A stretch of 64,000 nucleotides of DNA from Fidelibacterota bacterium (GCA_021734255.1 JAIPJM010000010.1:1-64000); one strand, 5' to 3'; shown: positions 55,005-64,000, counted from the stretch's first letter. The notes: a model not told the origin generated them from the sequence alone. Numbers and translations are program-made.

Positions 55005-58000
55005 TAAAAGTCCAGCCCGAGCGACCAGATATGCTGGCGGTTGTCCCAGAGAGAGTCACTGGACATATCAAAGGCAAGATCATACCGTAGGACGAAAACA
55101 CCCAGGTTCATGCGCATTCCGTATCCAGTCCCCCAATAGGAATTATCCTGATCTTTGAAAAGTGTGGATGCCAGATCATCAGTATCTACCTGGGTGCCAT
55201 CCCAGGTGCGAACCCAGTCGCTGAAGACAAGACCTCGCACGTTGCCAAGAACAAGGGAGATGGGCCATTTCACGGAGAGATATTCGATGAAGGGGAATCT
55301 GAATTCAGCATTGAAGGCTGAGTAATGGTTCCCAACCAAACCAAAGTACGGTTTTCCTCGGACAGGCATGACATATTCAGAAAAGTAAAGATCTTCATAA
55401 TCAGACAAAAAGCTAAGATAGTCGCTATCCAAACGATAATTCAACCAATTAGCCATGCCACCGGCCATGAAATTTTCAGGCGTTCTTCCATGACTGCTGG
55501 CTCCTGAGAATCTCAGGGCGATGGAGTAGTCATGTGCGAACTTGAAATATCTCCTGATATCGGTCCGCACGGTCACAAACTGACGAGCAGACTTTTCCAG
55601 ATAGGGCGATGCTCGCAGTCCAAGCTCTAAGCGCCAACCATCGACAGGATAAAGGCTACCATAGAGTACATTATCAAAGCTCATTTTCATTTCAGGGAGA
55701 ATGTAGGCTCGATTGAATGAGGATTGTTGATCACTCACATTTTGATAAAATGAGATCTGGGTCAAACTCTCATATATGTTCAACCAATTCAAGGTAGCCT
55801 CAACTCGGGTATACTTGGAAAGCGGATAATCCACGCCAAAGAGAGCACCATAATTCCTGAAATTCCATAAGTTCCAATAGTACTGACTGACACTCACATA
55901 TTGGTCTGGGAAGTTGTATAGCATGAGATGGTAATTGGCTCGATTGGGCAAATAATCATACCCTAGAATCAGGTCTGAATTCTCCAGATCCCGATAGAGT
56001 TCAAATCCAAATTGCACCCGGTGGTTGCCCATAATGTCTGAGAAGACCATAAGCGCATTCCCCTGGACCCCGAAAAAGTTACTGTACCCGGCTTGTGCGT
56101 CCACCAGGTCAACAGTGAATTGAGTTTTATACTTCCTGACCTTATAATCACCTGTACTATCCAGACCACTGGTGACCAGGGGTTCCGGCTGATTCCCGGC
56201 AGTTACATTATTATTTTTATCATCATAGGCAAATACATGAGATTGAAAGGGATTTGTCCCCTCACTATCTGGCGCTGGGAGTGAATCAGAATAGGTAAGG
56301 TCCAACTGCAGATTACTCCGCTCCAGGTAGTTAGACAGAGCTGGCAGGTTTCCAAGCGACGGCTTATCCAGTGGGTTATTCATGGTGAAGATGTCCCAGC
56401 CACCTTTTTCGTAACCAGCAAATACCAGTCTTGAGTCGTCCTTGCTCCAGCTGATCTGGAATATCCCGGTCATGATATCTGTGATGGGATATTCTTCGCC
56501 ATCATCAAAATCATGGTAGTAAATGTTCCAGATACCTGTTCGGTCTGATGTGTAGGCTAGCTTATTCACTGTATTGGCATACGAAGGTGAATCTTCATTC
56601 CCCGGTGTATCTGTAATTCTGGTGATCACTCCGGATTCGATGTTGAGCGTATACACGTCTGTGGTCATGAAATCATGTTCCAGCAGAATATCTTTCTCCT
56701 GTCTGGATCCACGCCTGATCGTTCCACTGATGGTGTATTTACCGCGATCAGAGACGAATGCCAGTTCACTCCCGTCTGGAGACCATGCCGGTCTGGTATC
56801 TGAGAATAGATCGTTGGTAACCTGGGTCAACTCTTTTGATTTAATATTATAAATGAACAGATCGCTGGCACCGTCTTGCAGTCCAGAAAAGGCGATCTGT
56901 CTTCCATCCGGTGACCAAGCAGCTGTAAAGATCCCATCCAGCCCTAATTTGTGGGTGTGTTTGGTTTCCTTCTCTGTATCATAAAAAACGAGGGCATCCT
57001 CGTCGCCTGACTTTGCTGCAAAAACAATGTGGCGATTATCCGGCGCCCAGGAAAGTCCAGGACTTAACCATTTCAGTTCTTCCAATTCGGCAGTTCTCTG
57101 ACCAGAGACGATCTTCTTGACACCACTTCCGTCATCAGCTGACATGATGTAGATGTCGGCATAGCCTGATCGATCAGACAGAAAAGCCACTTTACCACCA
57201 CTGGGAGATACTGCGGGGCTAACATTGAAATAGTTCTTGGTTTTACTGTGGTCCGTCAGGCGGTAACCCAGCTCATCCAAATTTTTTCGTCCTTCTATAT
57301 CCGGCCAATAGTCCTTCCTGACAGCAAAATGCCATTTTTCTGTCAGGGTTGTCAGATCCAGGCGCAGCGTATGTTCGATCGCTTTGGGGACATCCTTGAA
57401 ATGCCTGGTTTCATGAAAGATCTCACCGATCCGTTCAACACCGAAGGTCTCTCCAATATACCGAACCACACTCTGCCCACCTTTGTAGGCCATGTAGTAG
57501 TTCAGGTACTGGACGGGTGGCAGGTTTCCATTAATGGCTGCATCACGGATGATCATATCAGCCCGTGAATCCCAGTCCAGAGAGGAATATTCTGCATATC
57601 CTTCTGCCAGCCATAAGGGAATATTGACCCGCATTTTACCTGAGACGATAGATTGTACATTACCGCCAAATATCAGATCATTAACAATAGCATGGGTCAT
57701 TTCGTGATGCAGCACGTGTCTGAACTGCTCATAGCTCCCCTCAAACGGTAGCACGACCCTGTTTTTAAATAGCTCTGTAAATCCGCCGATACCTTCCTGG
57801 AGGTAACCCAGCGTCACATTTGTCTGCTGAAAATCATTGTGGGAATTGTATACCAGTATGGAGATCCGCTTGGTTAACTGCCAATTCAGCTGGTAGGATA
57901 TCTGATTATAGGATTGCTCAGCAACGTAGGCGGCATAGTGCGCGATGGATTCGCCACCGTCGTAAAAGTAGACGTCAAAGTGGGGTGTCTGTATGTAAGA

Positions 58001-58120
58001 CCACTCCATCCCCTTGTATTGGACCTTGTTTTTGCCATATTTGGCATGAGCAGATTCTGCCACGGCTGTGAGCGTGAGCAGGGTGATAAGGATCGTATTT
58101 ATGACATTTTTAAACTTCAT
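55004..58120 (-). CDS. Peptidase MA-like / TolB-type propeller / beta-barrel fusion protein
   Basis: 1038 residues with a signal peptide (to about 26). Residues about 40-270 are a gluzincin peptidase: HHEMTHAIVND gives HExxH, and PLWLAEGYAEY gives the third ligand Glu. Residues about 300-600 hold repeated PD40/TolB-type propeller blades (VSPSGGKVAFLSDRSGYADI, SPDGRQIAFSG, WSPDGSELAFVSD). Residues about 650-1038 are a strand-rich C-terminal region ending in an aromatic residue (WSLGLDF), as in outer membrane barrels of the surface-antigen type. It is probably outer membrane located with a periplasmic or surface protease and propeller. It heads the long minus-strand run and overlaps mlaE. Confidence 0.75.
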   Translation of the reverse strand: MKFKNVINTILITLLTLTAVAESAHAKYGKNKVQYKGMEWSYIQTPHFDVYFYDGGESIAHYAAYVAEQSYNQISYQLNWQLTKRISILVYNSHNDFQQTNVTLGYLQEGIGGFTELFKNRVVLPFEGSYEQFRHVLHHEMTHAIVNDLIFGGNVQSIVSGKMRVNIPLWLAEGYAEYSSLDWDSRADMIIRDAAINGNLPPVQYLNYYMAYKGGQSVVRYIGETFGVERIGEIFHETRHFKDVPKAIEHTLRLDLTTLTEKWHFAVRKDYWPDIEGRKNLDELGYRLTDHSKTKNYFNVSPAVSPSGGKVAFLSDRSGYADIYIMSADDGSGVKKIVSGQRTAELEELKWLSPGLSWAPDNRHIVFAAKSGDEDALVFYDTEKETKHTHKLGLDGIFTAAWSPDGRQIAFSGLQDGASDLFIYNIKSKELTQVTNDLFSDTRPAWSPDGSELAFVSDRGKYTISGTIRRGSRQEKDILLEHDFMTTDVYTLNIESGVITRITDTPGNEDSPSYANTVNKLAYTSDRTGIWNIYYHDFDDGEEYPITDIMTGIFQISWSKDDSRLVFAGYEKGGWDIFTMNNPLDKPSLGNLPALSNYLERSNLQLDLTYSDSLPAPDSEGTNPFQSHVFAYDDKNNNVTAGNQPEPLVTSGLDSTGDYKVRKYKTQFTVDLVDAQAGYSNFFGVQGNALMVFSDIMGNHRVQFGFELYRDLENSDLILGYDYLPNRANYHLMLYNFPDQYVSVSQYYWNLWNFRNYGALFGVDYPLSKYTRVEATLNWLNIYESLTQISFYQNVSDQQSSFNRAYILPEMKMSFDNVLYGSLYPVDGWRLELGLRASPYLEKSARQFVTVRTDIRRYFKFAHDYSIALRFSGASSHGRTPENFMAGGMANWLNYRLDSDYLSFLSDYEDLYFSEYVMPVRGKPYFGLVGNHYSAFNAEFRFPFIEYLSVKWPISLVLGNVRGLVFSDWVRTWDGTQVDTDDLASTLFKDQDNSYWGTGYGMRMNLGVFVLRYDLAFDMSSDSLWDNRQHIWSLGLDF

Positions 58121-58299
58121 TTAAATATCAATGCTCTTAATGCTATCAAGTTCCAATAATTCCAATCAAGTTAAATCCTGGGGTGAGACATGTCAAACGC
58201 TCAAAAAGTTAAGTATTCACACAATTTTGGGCGTGCTGGAAATCTCGTGAGAACAAGATTTGACGTTTCAGATAAGACTATCCTGCTTATTTTCGGCTC

Positions 58300-59070
58300 A
58301 TGACTGAGAGAGCTTATTTCATATCGGATGTACACCTGCATCTCATCGTTGATGATGTAGAGCGGGAACGTCGGAAGGAATTATTCGCACTGATGGACCA
58401 GATAAAGGAGGAGCAGGCTACCCTTTTTATCGTTGGCGACTGGTTCGACTTTTATTTTGAATATGGTGAAGTGGTCTCTCAGGTCTACCATGATGTATAT
58501 ACCAAGATGAGTCAACTTGTCCAGGCCGGGATCACGATCCATTATTTTGCCGGGAATCATGATTACTGGATCGGTAAGTTCATGTCGGAGCATATCGGAG
58601 TGACCGTCCACCTGGACCCTGAGACCATGGAATTTGGGGGTAAAAAGATCTTTTTTCACCATGGGGATGGTCTGGATGAAGATGATGTCGGATATCGCCG
58701 CTTGAAAACGGTGATCCGCCACCCCCTGTTCATCTGGGCGTTTAGATGGCTGTTGCATCCGAATATTGGTCACTGGGTCGCAAAACAGCTCTCAAAACAC
58801 AGCCGCAGGAAGTATGCTGGTGAAACTCGGCAATATCTCCTGAATGCCATTCGAAAGAACTACTCCCTGGCCGAGGAAAAGTTTTCAGAAGGAGTGGATT
58901 TTATGATCACGGGCCATATCCACTATCCAAAGATCAAGTCAATCGATGAACATGTCTTTTTAACCATCGGCGATTTTATCAATTATTTCACCTATGGGTA
59001 TTTCGATGGACTGAATCTATCACTTAAACAATGGCCTGTTAATCAGTTGGAACAAAGGGAATTACCTTGA
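58300..59070 (+). CDS. lpxH: UDP-2,3-diacylglucosamine diphosphatase-like metallophosphatase
   Basis: 256 residues with all five metallophosphatase motifs: YFISDVHL, GDWFDFYFE, GNHDYWIG, FFHHGDGLD and GHIHYP. The arrangement and length fit LpxH, which removes UMP from UDP-diacylglucosamine in lipid A synthesis. The ATG at 58300 opens a plus-strand unit divergent from the big peptidase gene. There is no strong Shine-Dalgarno. Confidence 0.85.
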   Translation: MTERAYFISDVHLHLIVDDVERERRKELFALMDQIKEEQATLFIVGDWFDFYFEYGEVVSQVYHDVYTKMSQLVQAGITIHYFAGNHDYWIGKFMSEHIGVTVHLDPETMEFGGKKIFFHHGDGLDEDDVGYRRLKTVIRHPLFIWAFRWLLHPNIGHWVAKQLSKHSRRKYAGETRQYLLNAIRKNYSLAEEKFSEGVDFMITGHIHYPKIKSIDEHVFLTIGDFINYFTYGYFDGLNLSLKQWPVNQLEQRELP

Positions 59071-59129
59071 CTTCAAGCTGAATTATCGATAAACTGATTT
59101 GATAAATTTTACGGTCTTTTTAGCGAATT

Positions 59130-60254
59130 ATGAAATTGATGGACTTCAAAATGAAGCAAATAATTAGAATTGGTTCAGTCGTACTTTTCAGCGGGCTTTT
59201 CCTGATTTCATTTATTGCCTGTGTATCTTCAGGCCCTGTTTCTCAAGCCACTGTACAGGAAAACTACAGCGATTATCGAGAGGGGAACAAGAAGGCATTG
59301 AATAATCTGATCGCCTATTACCGGGATACCACAATACCCCTGGAAGTACGCCAGAAAGCCCTGGAATACGTAATAGAATCCGGTGACCCTGTGGGATTGC
59401 AAGCGGTACGCAACTCCTTGAAAGATGCCGACGATCTGGACTACTCCCTGTTCAGAACAGGATTGACAGCCCTGAGCAAAACGAAAGATCCAGAAAACAT
59501 CAAAACGATTTTGCAAGCGATGGCAAGCAGCCGATCTAGCTATGTGGCTGTCAGAAACGAGATGTTCACCATTATTGAAGACCAGGTAGACGCCCGGTCA
59601 GTTGCCCTGGTCCTAAAACTTTATGCAGACGCTCAGGAGGACTACGCCGCATTTCTGCAGAGTCTGACGCTGACTCTGGGAAAAATGGATGATGAGCGGG
59701 TTGTCCCCATTCTCATGTCCATCGCGAGCAATAAAAAGATCGACGTGAGTATTCGTAATCTGGCAGTGGAGATCCTGGCCACTAAAAATGATCCCGCTGT
59801 TGCACGCTTGCTGGCTGATATGATCAACAACCCGGCCACCCAGGATCAGGTAAAAACCTATGCCATCTCCATCATGGATGAAATGAAGGATGCCCGACTG
59901 ATCTCCAGTATGATCGATGCACTCCACAATGAGCAGCAGTCTTACTATTCAATGGTTGACGCCATCACACGCTCGCTTGGTGATTTTGATGATCCTGAGC
60001 TTAAGGTCGCCATGATCAAGATCGCCAGGGACGATGAAATGCCCAGTCGCTTTCGCAAGCGGGCGATCAAATCACTGGCAAAATTCAAGGATCCCATCAT
60101 TGCTGACCAGTTGATCAAGATCCTGGACAATCCAGACAATTTTATTTTCTATAAGGATATCCACGACCTGGTCGCTGAATTGGACAGTCATGATCTCAAT
60201 AAAAAACTCCAGCACACGGCACGCATGACACAAGCGAATTGGGAGCGTGAATAA
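59130..60254 (+). CDS. HEAT-repeat lipoprotein
   Basis: 374 residues (or 367 from the in-frame ATG at 59151). A lipobox Cys ends the signal peptide (FLISFIAC). From about residue 55 onward the protein is made of alpha-helical pairs of 30-40 residues, each with D-P/D-x-R and L-G/L-K-type turns (IPLEVRQKALEYVIESGDPV, SIRNLAVEILATKNDPAVAR, PSRFRKRAIKSLAKFKDPII), i.e. HEAT/PBS-lyase-like repeats. These are protein-binding scaffolds; the partner is unknown. Its stop overlaps the next start (TAATG), so the next gene is coupled. Confidence 0.75.
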   Translation: MKLMDFKMKQIIRIGSVVLFSGLFLISFIACVSSGPVSQATVQENYSDYREGNKKALNNLIAYYRDTTIPLEVRQKALEYVIESGDPVGLQAVRNSLKDADDLDYSLFRTGLTALSKTKDPENIKTILQAMASSRSSYVAVRNEMFTIIEDQVDARSVALVLKLYADAQEDYAAFLQSLTLTLGKMDDERVVPILMSIASNKKIDVSIRNLAVEILATKNDPAVARLLADMINNPATQDQVKTYAISIMDEMKDARLISSMIDALHNEQQSYYSMVDAITRSLGDFDDPELKVAMIKIARDDEMPSRFRKRAIKSLAKFKDPIIADQLIKILDNPDNFIFYKDIHDLVAELDSHDLNKKLQHTARMTQANWERE

Positions 60255-61000
60255 TGAGAACACTTAAGCTATCACTGATTCTGCTGACCCTTTTATTGCT
60301 AACACTTTCCGCCCAGGATGAAAAGCAAGAGGGACGAGAATTCTTCGAACCAGAGCTCCGGGTTGAGGATACCGATAGGGTTGTTGATGAATTGCGAGAA
60401 GAGGTTCGTCAGATCCAGAATGAAATGGATCGTATGCGGACTCAAATGCGCGAGTATGACGACCTGAGTGCTCCCAGGATCCGGAAAGAGATCAAGCGTC
60501 TGATAAATTTCCCGGAAGAGATCAGTGAGATCATTCTGAAAAATGGTACCGTTGTTCAGGGGAAGATCATTTCAGAGGATATTGACAAGATCGTTGTGCA
60601 AACGAATATCGGTACGCTCTCCATCGTCCAGGAAAACATCAAGGAATTGAAGCCCTTTGATAACCTGCATGCTGATGTCATTATTGACGGTGATTTCGAA
60701 GATCAGCGACACTCGGATCGGCGGGTTTTTATCGGCCGTGTAAAAAATATTGGTATACGGAGAGCCGACTTTGTCCGCGTGAGCTTCAGACTACATAATC
60801 GCAGAACCAGCATCCTGGCGCATGATTCATCCTTTGTTGAAGGCGAGACCTATAATTTTTATTCCGGTGTTGTGAGTGAAAGCTCCCTCTCTCCTGGCGA
60901 ATCATCTGATTTCAGGGTAGAGGTGGAGATGCCGGATGGCGTGGACACGAAAAGTATTTCCTACGTCACCTACAAAGTCCTTTTCGACGAATACAATTAG
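60254..61000 (+). CDS. Exported coiled-coil protein with Sm-like and FxLYD-like segments
   Basis: 248 residues with a signal peptide (MRTLKLSLILLTLLLLTLSA). A coiled coil spans about 38-70 (DELREEVRQIQNEMDRMRTQ). A small beta domain (about 90-130; EIILKNGTVVQGKIISEDID) looks Sm-like. The C-terminal 100 residues (VFIGRVKNIGIRRADFVRVS, then FRLHNRR) resemble an FxLYD/Ig-like domain. It is translationally coupled to the HEAT lipoprotein, so they may form one periplasmic complex. No family name can be given with confidence. Confidence 0.6.
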   Translation: MRTLKLSLILLTLLLLTLSAQDEKQEGREFFEPELRVEDTDRVVDELREEVRQIQNEMDRMRTQMREYDDLSAPRIRKEIKRLINFPEEISEIILKNGTVVQGKIISEDIDKIVVQTNIGTLSIVQENIKELKPFDNLHADVIIDGDFEDQRHSDRRVFIGRVKNIGIRRADFVRVSFRLHNRRTSILAHDSSFVEGETYNFYSGVVSESSLSPGESSDFRVEVEMPDGVDTKSISYVTYKVLFDEYN

Positions 61001-61087
61001 AGGGGTTTTCCCCTACTCCCAAATGATGGGAGAGCATTTGTCGATGATGGATCACCTTGAATAATCACCTAACTTGTAGATAGAGTA

Positions 61088-62068
61088 ATGAGCAATAAGG
61101 ACCAGAAACTGGATAAGGATAAGGATAAGACCCCTAGTCCTGATGTAAAAGCCAGCGACACAATTAAGTCTGTTCTCAGTAAGGTTGAGAAAAGAGTAAC
61201 ATCCACTGACGGCAAGGCCGGTATGGATGAACTCAAATATGCTCTGAAGAAGAAACAAAAAGAGCGGATCGTTAATGCGGCACTTAAAAAATATCAGTAT
61301 AGCGAAGAGCTAAAACCGTATCAGGCCGAACTCATCAAACTGCAGAAACACCTTGAAGCTGTTGAGAAAAAAATGATCATCCTCTTTGACGGGAGAGATG
61401 CTTCTGGTAAAGGTGGGGCCCTGCGACGGATCACGCGCTATATGAATGAGAAAAGATACCGTGTGGAGGTCCCTGGAAAACCCACCAATAGACAACGTAG
61501 CGAACTACATATGAAACGTTATATCGAGCGATTCCCGACTGTTGGTGAGATCGTCATGTTTGACAGAAGCTGGTATAACCGGGCACTGGTGGAGCCTGTC
61601 ATGGGGTTCTGTACAGACAAACAATACAAAGATTTCCTCAGTTCCGTTAATTCCTTCGAACATAATTTCGTCGCAGATGGTAATACCTTCCTCCTGAAGC
61701 TGTACTTTTCTGTTTCCAAGGAAGAACAGAGTCGCCGATTCGAGCGTCGCAAGAACGACCCGCTCCGTCAATGGAAATTGAGTGAGGTCGATCTACAGGC
61801 ACAGGATCTCTGGGATGATTTCACCGAAAAGAAATTCAGGCTGCTCCAGCGTACGAACTCAAAGGAAGCGCCCTGGTTCATCATCCGATCGGACAACAAA
61901 CATCTGGCTCGCCTGGAAACAATGAAATTGATTCTGAACACGGTGCATTATAGAGGCAGAAGCCGCTCATTAGACTTCAAGCTGAATGAGGATATCGTGA
62001 TCACTGGGGATCGAGAATTAAAGATCATGGAACGCCAACGTCGCAAACACGGTCGTTTTATTGGATAA
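61088..62068 (+). CDS. Polyphosphate kinase 2 (PPK2) family protein
   Basis: 326 residues. A lysine- and aspartate-rich N-terminal extension (about 1-65) precedes the PPK2 kinase core: Walker A FDGRDASGKGGALRRIT, the lid/Walker B region GEIVMFDRSWYNRALVEPVMG, FYFSVSKEEQ-like SRRFERRKNDPLRQWKLSE and APWFIIRSDNKH. PPK2 enzymes transfer phosphate between polyphosphate and nucleotides. This single-domain form fits PPK2 class I. It is immediately followed by a paralogue. Confidence 0.9.
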   Translation: MSNKDQKLDKDKDKTPSPDVKASDTIKSVLSKVEKRVTSTDGKAGMDELKYALKKKQKERIVNAALKKYQYSEELKPYQAELIKLQKHLEAVEKKMIILFDGRDASGKGGALRRITRYMNEKRYRVEVPGKPTNRQRSELHMKRYIERFPTVGEIVMFDRSWYNRALVEPVMGFCTDKQYKDFLSSVNSFEHNFVADGNTFLLKLYFSVSKEEQSRRFERRKNDPLRQWKLSEVDLQAQDLWDDFTEKKFRLLQRTNSKEAPWFIIRSDNKHLARLETMKLILNTVHYRGRSRSLDFKLNEDIVITGDRELKIMERQRRKHGRFIG

Positions 62069-62082
62069 GACAGGAAAATGTG

Positions 62083-63057
62083 ATGAATAAAAAGCCAAGT
62101 ACCCAAGCGAAGAAAGCTACCCAAAATGAAGCGGGAAAGGCTGAGGCCGTCAACGCCAAGAAGACGAACAAAACTGCGTCGGCGAAAAAAGACAAGATCA
62201 ACTTGCATGAGGGGACTGCATCTAAGAATCTGGGCAAAGCAGACACCAAAGGTCGTGTTGCCGTCCGTGTTAAGAAAAAAACCATCGACTACGAGGTAGA
62301 ACTAAAGCGCCTACAGATTGAACTGCTCAAGTTTCAGAATCATGTGAAGGAAACAGGGGCAAGAATGCTGCTCATTTTCGAAGGTCGGGACGCTGCTGGC
62401 AAGGGTGGAACCATCAAGCGTATCACTGAGCACCTGAATCCTCGTGGCGCTCGCGTCGTTGCTCTGGAAAAACCCAGCGACAGAGAACGCAGCCAATGGT
62501 ACTTTCAGCGCTATATCCAACACCTACCCACCGCAGGCGAGATCGTACTTTTTGACAGGAGTTGGTACAATAGAGCCATGGTTGAACCCATTATGGGATT
62601 CTGTACCGATGAACAGAATAAGCGTTTCCTGAAAGATGTGCCCCTGTTTGAGCAGATGCTGGTGAAGGATGGGATAAAATTGTTCAAATTCTATTTTTCC
62701 GTCTCAAAAGAGGTCCAGCTCAAACGCTTCAAAGCAAGGAAGAAAGACCCCCTCAAACAGTACAAGATCTCTCCGGTTGACATGGAAGCCCAAAACCTGT
62801 GGGACCAGTATTCAGTTAAGAAATTTCAGATGATATCGGAGACCAATCGTACCGTAGCGCCGTGGACGATCGTGCGGTCAGATGTAAAGAAGCTGGCGCG
62901 TGTGAATACGATCAAGTACATTCTAAAAGGCATGACATATCCAGGTAAGCTGGAAGCAAAATACTTCAAGACAGATCCAAGCATCATCATATCCGGTATT
63001 GATGAGTTGAAGCTGATGGAGGATCTGCTCATGACACCGGGGAAATTACCAGGTTAG
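62083..63057 (+). CDS. Polyphosphate kinase 2 (PPK2) family protein, second copy
   Basis: 324 residues from the ATG at 62083, with AGGA upstream; a GTG one codon earlier is in frame. The N-terminal 70 residues are very rich in Lys and Ala (KKATQNEAGKAEAVNAKKTN), recalling histone H1-like tails. The core has FEGRDAAGKGGTIKRIT, GEIVLFDRSWYNRAMVEPIM, SKEVQLKRFKARKKDPLKQY and APWTIVRSDVKK. It is closely similar to the upstream PPK2, so the pair arose by tandem duplication. The different tails and lid residues may mean different nucleotides or directions. Confidence 0.9.
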   Translation: MNKKPSTQAKKATQNEAGKAEAVNAKKTNKTASAKKDKINLHEGTASKNLGKADTKGRVAVRVKKKTIDYEVELKRLQIELLKFQNHVKETGARMLLIFEGRDAAGKGGTIKRITEHLNPRGARVVALEKPSDRERSQWYFQRYIQHLPTAGEIVLFDRSWYNRAMVEPIMGFCTDEQNKRFLKDVPLFEQMLVKDGIKLFKFYFSVSKEVQLKRFKARKKDPLKQYKISPVDMEAQNLWDQYSVKKFQMISETNRTVAPWTIVRSDVKKLARVNTIKYILKGMTYPGKLEAKYFKTDPSIIISGIDELKLMEDLLMTPGKLPG

Positions 63058-63069
63058 ACTAATTGCTAC

Positions 63070-63102
63070 AAAAAAAGGGGCTGAATTTCAACCCCTTTTT
63101 TT
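63070..63102. terminator. Bidirectional terminator between ppk2 and the TonB-dependent receptor
   Basis: GGGG (63077-63080) pairs with CCCC (63092-63095), extended by TGA/TCA, flanked by A7 on the left and T7 on the right, so it works on both strands for the convergent genes. Confidence 0.8.
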
Positions 63103-63117
63103 ATTTCATGCAAGGCA

Positions 63118-64000
63118 TCAAAATAAGAATTCAACGTTCAATGTCGGTGTGAATGGTAAGAGGTCAAAGGTTCTGTCCTTCAGCGTATTCACAACCCAAC
63201 TGGCATCGCTGTATTCACCTTCACCTCGGGTGGCATTTGTGATGTTTATGAGTCTAAGACTGATACGGCCATCGACTTTTTCCCAGGCAACATCCCGGTA
63301 AAAGGAAAGATCGATACGGTGGTAAGGAGAAGAGCGATCCCAAGTGGTATTATCCTTCAGGTAATGTTTTCCGGATGCCAGAGCGAAGTCCAACCTGTAG
63401 CCAGTCAATTCCTTATACTTTCCATCAACAATGAGATGCAATTCATGATCACGATGACCGGGCATATTGATCTCAGTACCCTGGGTATCTGTAACATTTG
63501 CCTTGCTGAAACGATAGCTCAATTTGCTTCTGATACCAGGTGTGAGCTTTTCAACAGATAGTTCGATACCGCTGACCGAGCCATCATCATATTTCATCAG
63601 CCACTGATCCTGTGCACTGAAATCACCACCCCAGCTGCTATCCATAATGGCAACATACTTCAGCTTATTCACAAATACTTCAGCTGAAAAATCATATCCA
63701 ACAACAGGCATGAATCTTCCCCCCAGGCCAATGCTCATCACTTCTGGTATTTCATGGGTGTTATCCACGGGGACCAACATATCAAAAAGAGCCATACCCA
63801 GGCTATTCGAAAGGGATGTTTCCCGTACCAGATGACTGGTCTGGATCAACGAAAAGTGAGCGTTATAGATGTTCGATGGCACCCAACTCACCAGAATAGC
63901 TGGATTGAGCCTTGCATTGTCTGCGAAAGTAGAATGAACGAACTGAAAACCCAAGTCTGTGGCGATGTTGTAGGGCAGCGTGTAGCGATACCCTGCTTTG
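63118..64000 (-). CDS. TonB-dependent receptor, C-terminal barrel fragment (cut by window edge)
   Basis: The frame stays open to the right edge (reading from position 63999 it begins KAGYRYTLPYNIATDLGFQF), so the apparent start at 63954 (TTG) is not real. About 294 residues of barrel strands end in the outer-membrane signature FTPTLNVEFLF with a terminal Phe. Typical strand pairs (VMSIGLGGRFMPVVGYDFSA, SGIELSVEKLTPGIRSKLSY, YHRIDLSFYRD) and ISLRLINITNATRG near the end match TonB-dependent/OmpA-like receptors of Bacteroidetes-type bacteria. The ligand cannot be inferred. It converges on the ppk2 pair. Confidence 0.8.
   Translation of the reverse strand, partial: KAGYRYTLPYNIATDLGFQFVHSTFADNARLNPAILVSWVPSNIYNAHFSLIQTSHLVRETSLSNSLGMALFDMLVPVDNTHEIPEVMSIGLGGRFMPVVGYDFSAEVFVNKLKYVAIMDSSWGGDFSAQDQWLMKYDDGSVSGIELSVEKLTPGIRSKLSYRFSKANVTDTQGTEINMPGHRDHELHLIVDGKYKELTGYRLDFALASGKHYLKDNTTWDRSSPYHRIDLSFYRDVAWEKVDGRISLRLINITNATRGEGEYSDASWVVNTLKDRTFDLLPFTPTLNVEFLF

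Overview
This is a chromosomal window from a Gram-negative bacterium of the Fibrobacteres-Chlorobi-Bacteroidetes (FCB) superphylum. Two secreted proteins end in a type IX secretion (T9SS) sorting domain with the NPFN signature. There is a TonB-dependent receptor barrel, an LpxH-type lipid A enzyme, an MlaE permease and DapF (diaminopimelate peptidoglycan). A Marinimicrobia-like or related marine or sediment lineage fits best; this is inference from gene content, not a phylogenetic result.

Layout. (1) 1-10981, minus strand: a surface-fibre locus. A 2150-residue T9SS-type adhesin is followed by two DUF4402-type pilin-like proteins, a separately terminated third DUF4402 protein, a PapD-like chaperone and an usher. 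The usher's 3' end has been cut off by an IS3-family element whose left end and orfA start lie at 1-134. (2) 11920-16624, minus: two type IV prepilin-like proteins and two paralogous PilX-like proteins, with a nitroreductase and a YdjC-type deacetylase between them, then a T9SS-sorted M14 carboxypeptidase (16903-18156). (3) 18324-22695, plus: a DUF2878 / START-like / DUF1295 / lipocalin operon resembling part of the photo-oxidative (RpoE-ChrR) cluster of other bacteria, then DegV and a DUF1684 lipoprotein.

(4) About 22.8-42.13 kb: an integrated genomic island. It carries a large KAP-family NTPase, an HTH protein, a replication-type HTH protein, a complete type I restriction-modification system (hsdM, hsdS, hsdR) with an adjacent PD-(D/E)XK/DUF5655 nuclease-like gene, an uncharacterised protein coupled to a catalytic-domain-only tyrosine recombinase, an AAA15-type ATPase with a small partner, and an excisionase-like protein coupled to a large serine recombinase. 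The recombinase gene runs into a tRNA-Asn gene, and a 13-bp direct repeat (22814-22826 and 42120-42132) is a plausible pair of attachment-site cores. This is the defence and mobility region of the window.

(5) 42282-58120, minus: housekeeping genes. HIT hydrolase and an EF-G paralogue come first. Then follows a long, tightly packed run: surface peptidase/TolB-like/barrel protein, mlaE, radA, tgt, sfsA, an Ig-like lipoprotein, dapF, a mannose-1-phosphate guanylyltransferase, a 95-residue unknown and a GAF-SpoIIE phosphatase. (6) 58300-63057, plus: lpxH, a HEAT-repeat lipoprotein, a coiled-coil envelope protein and two tandem PPK2 polyphosphate kinases, closed by a bidirectional terminator shared with a converging TonB-dependent receptor that runs off the right edge.

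Most likely places for undescribed biology: the ATPase plus small-protein pair (38251-39925), the unknown plus minimal tyrosine recombinase pair (36556-38075), the KAP NTPase region, and the adhesin/DUF4402/chaperone-usher locus, which appears to combine two different export routes.
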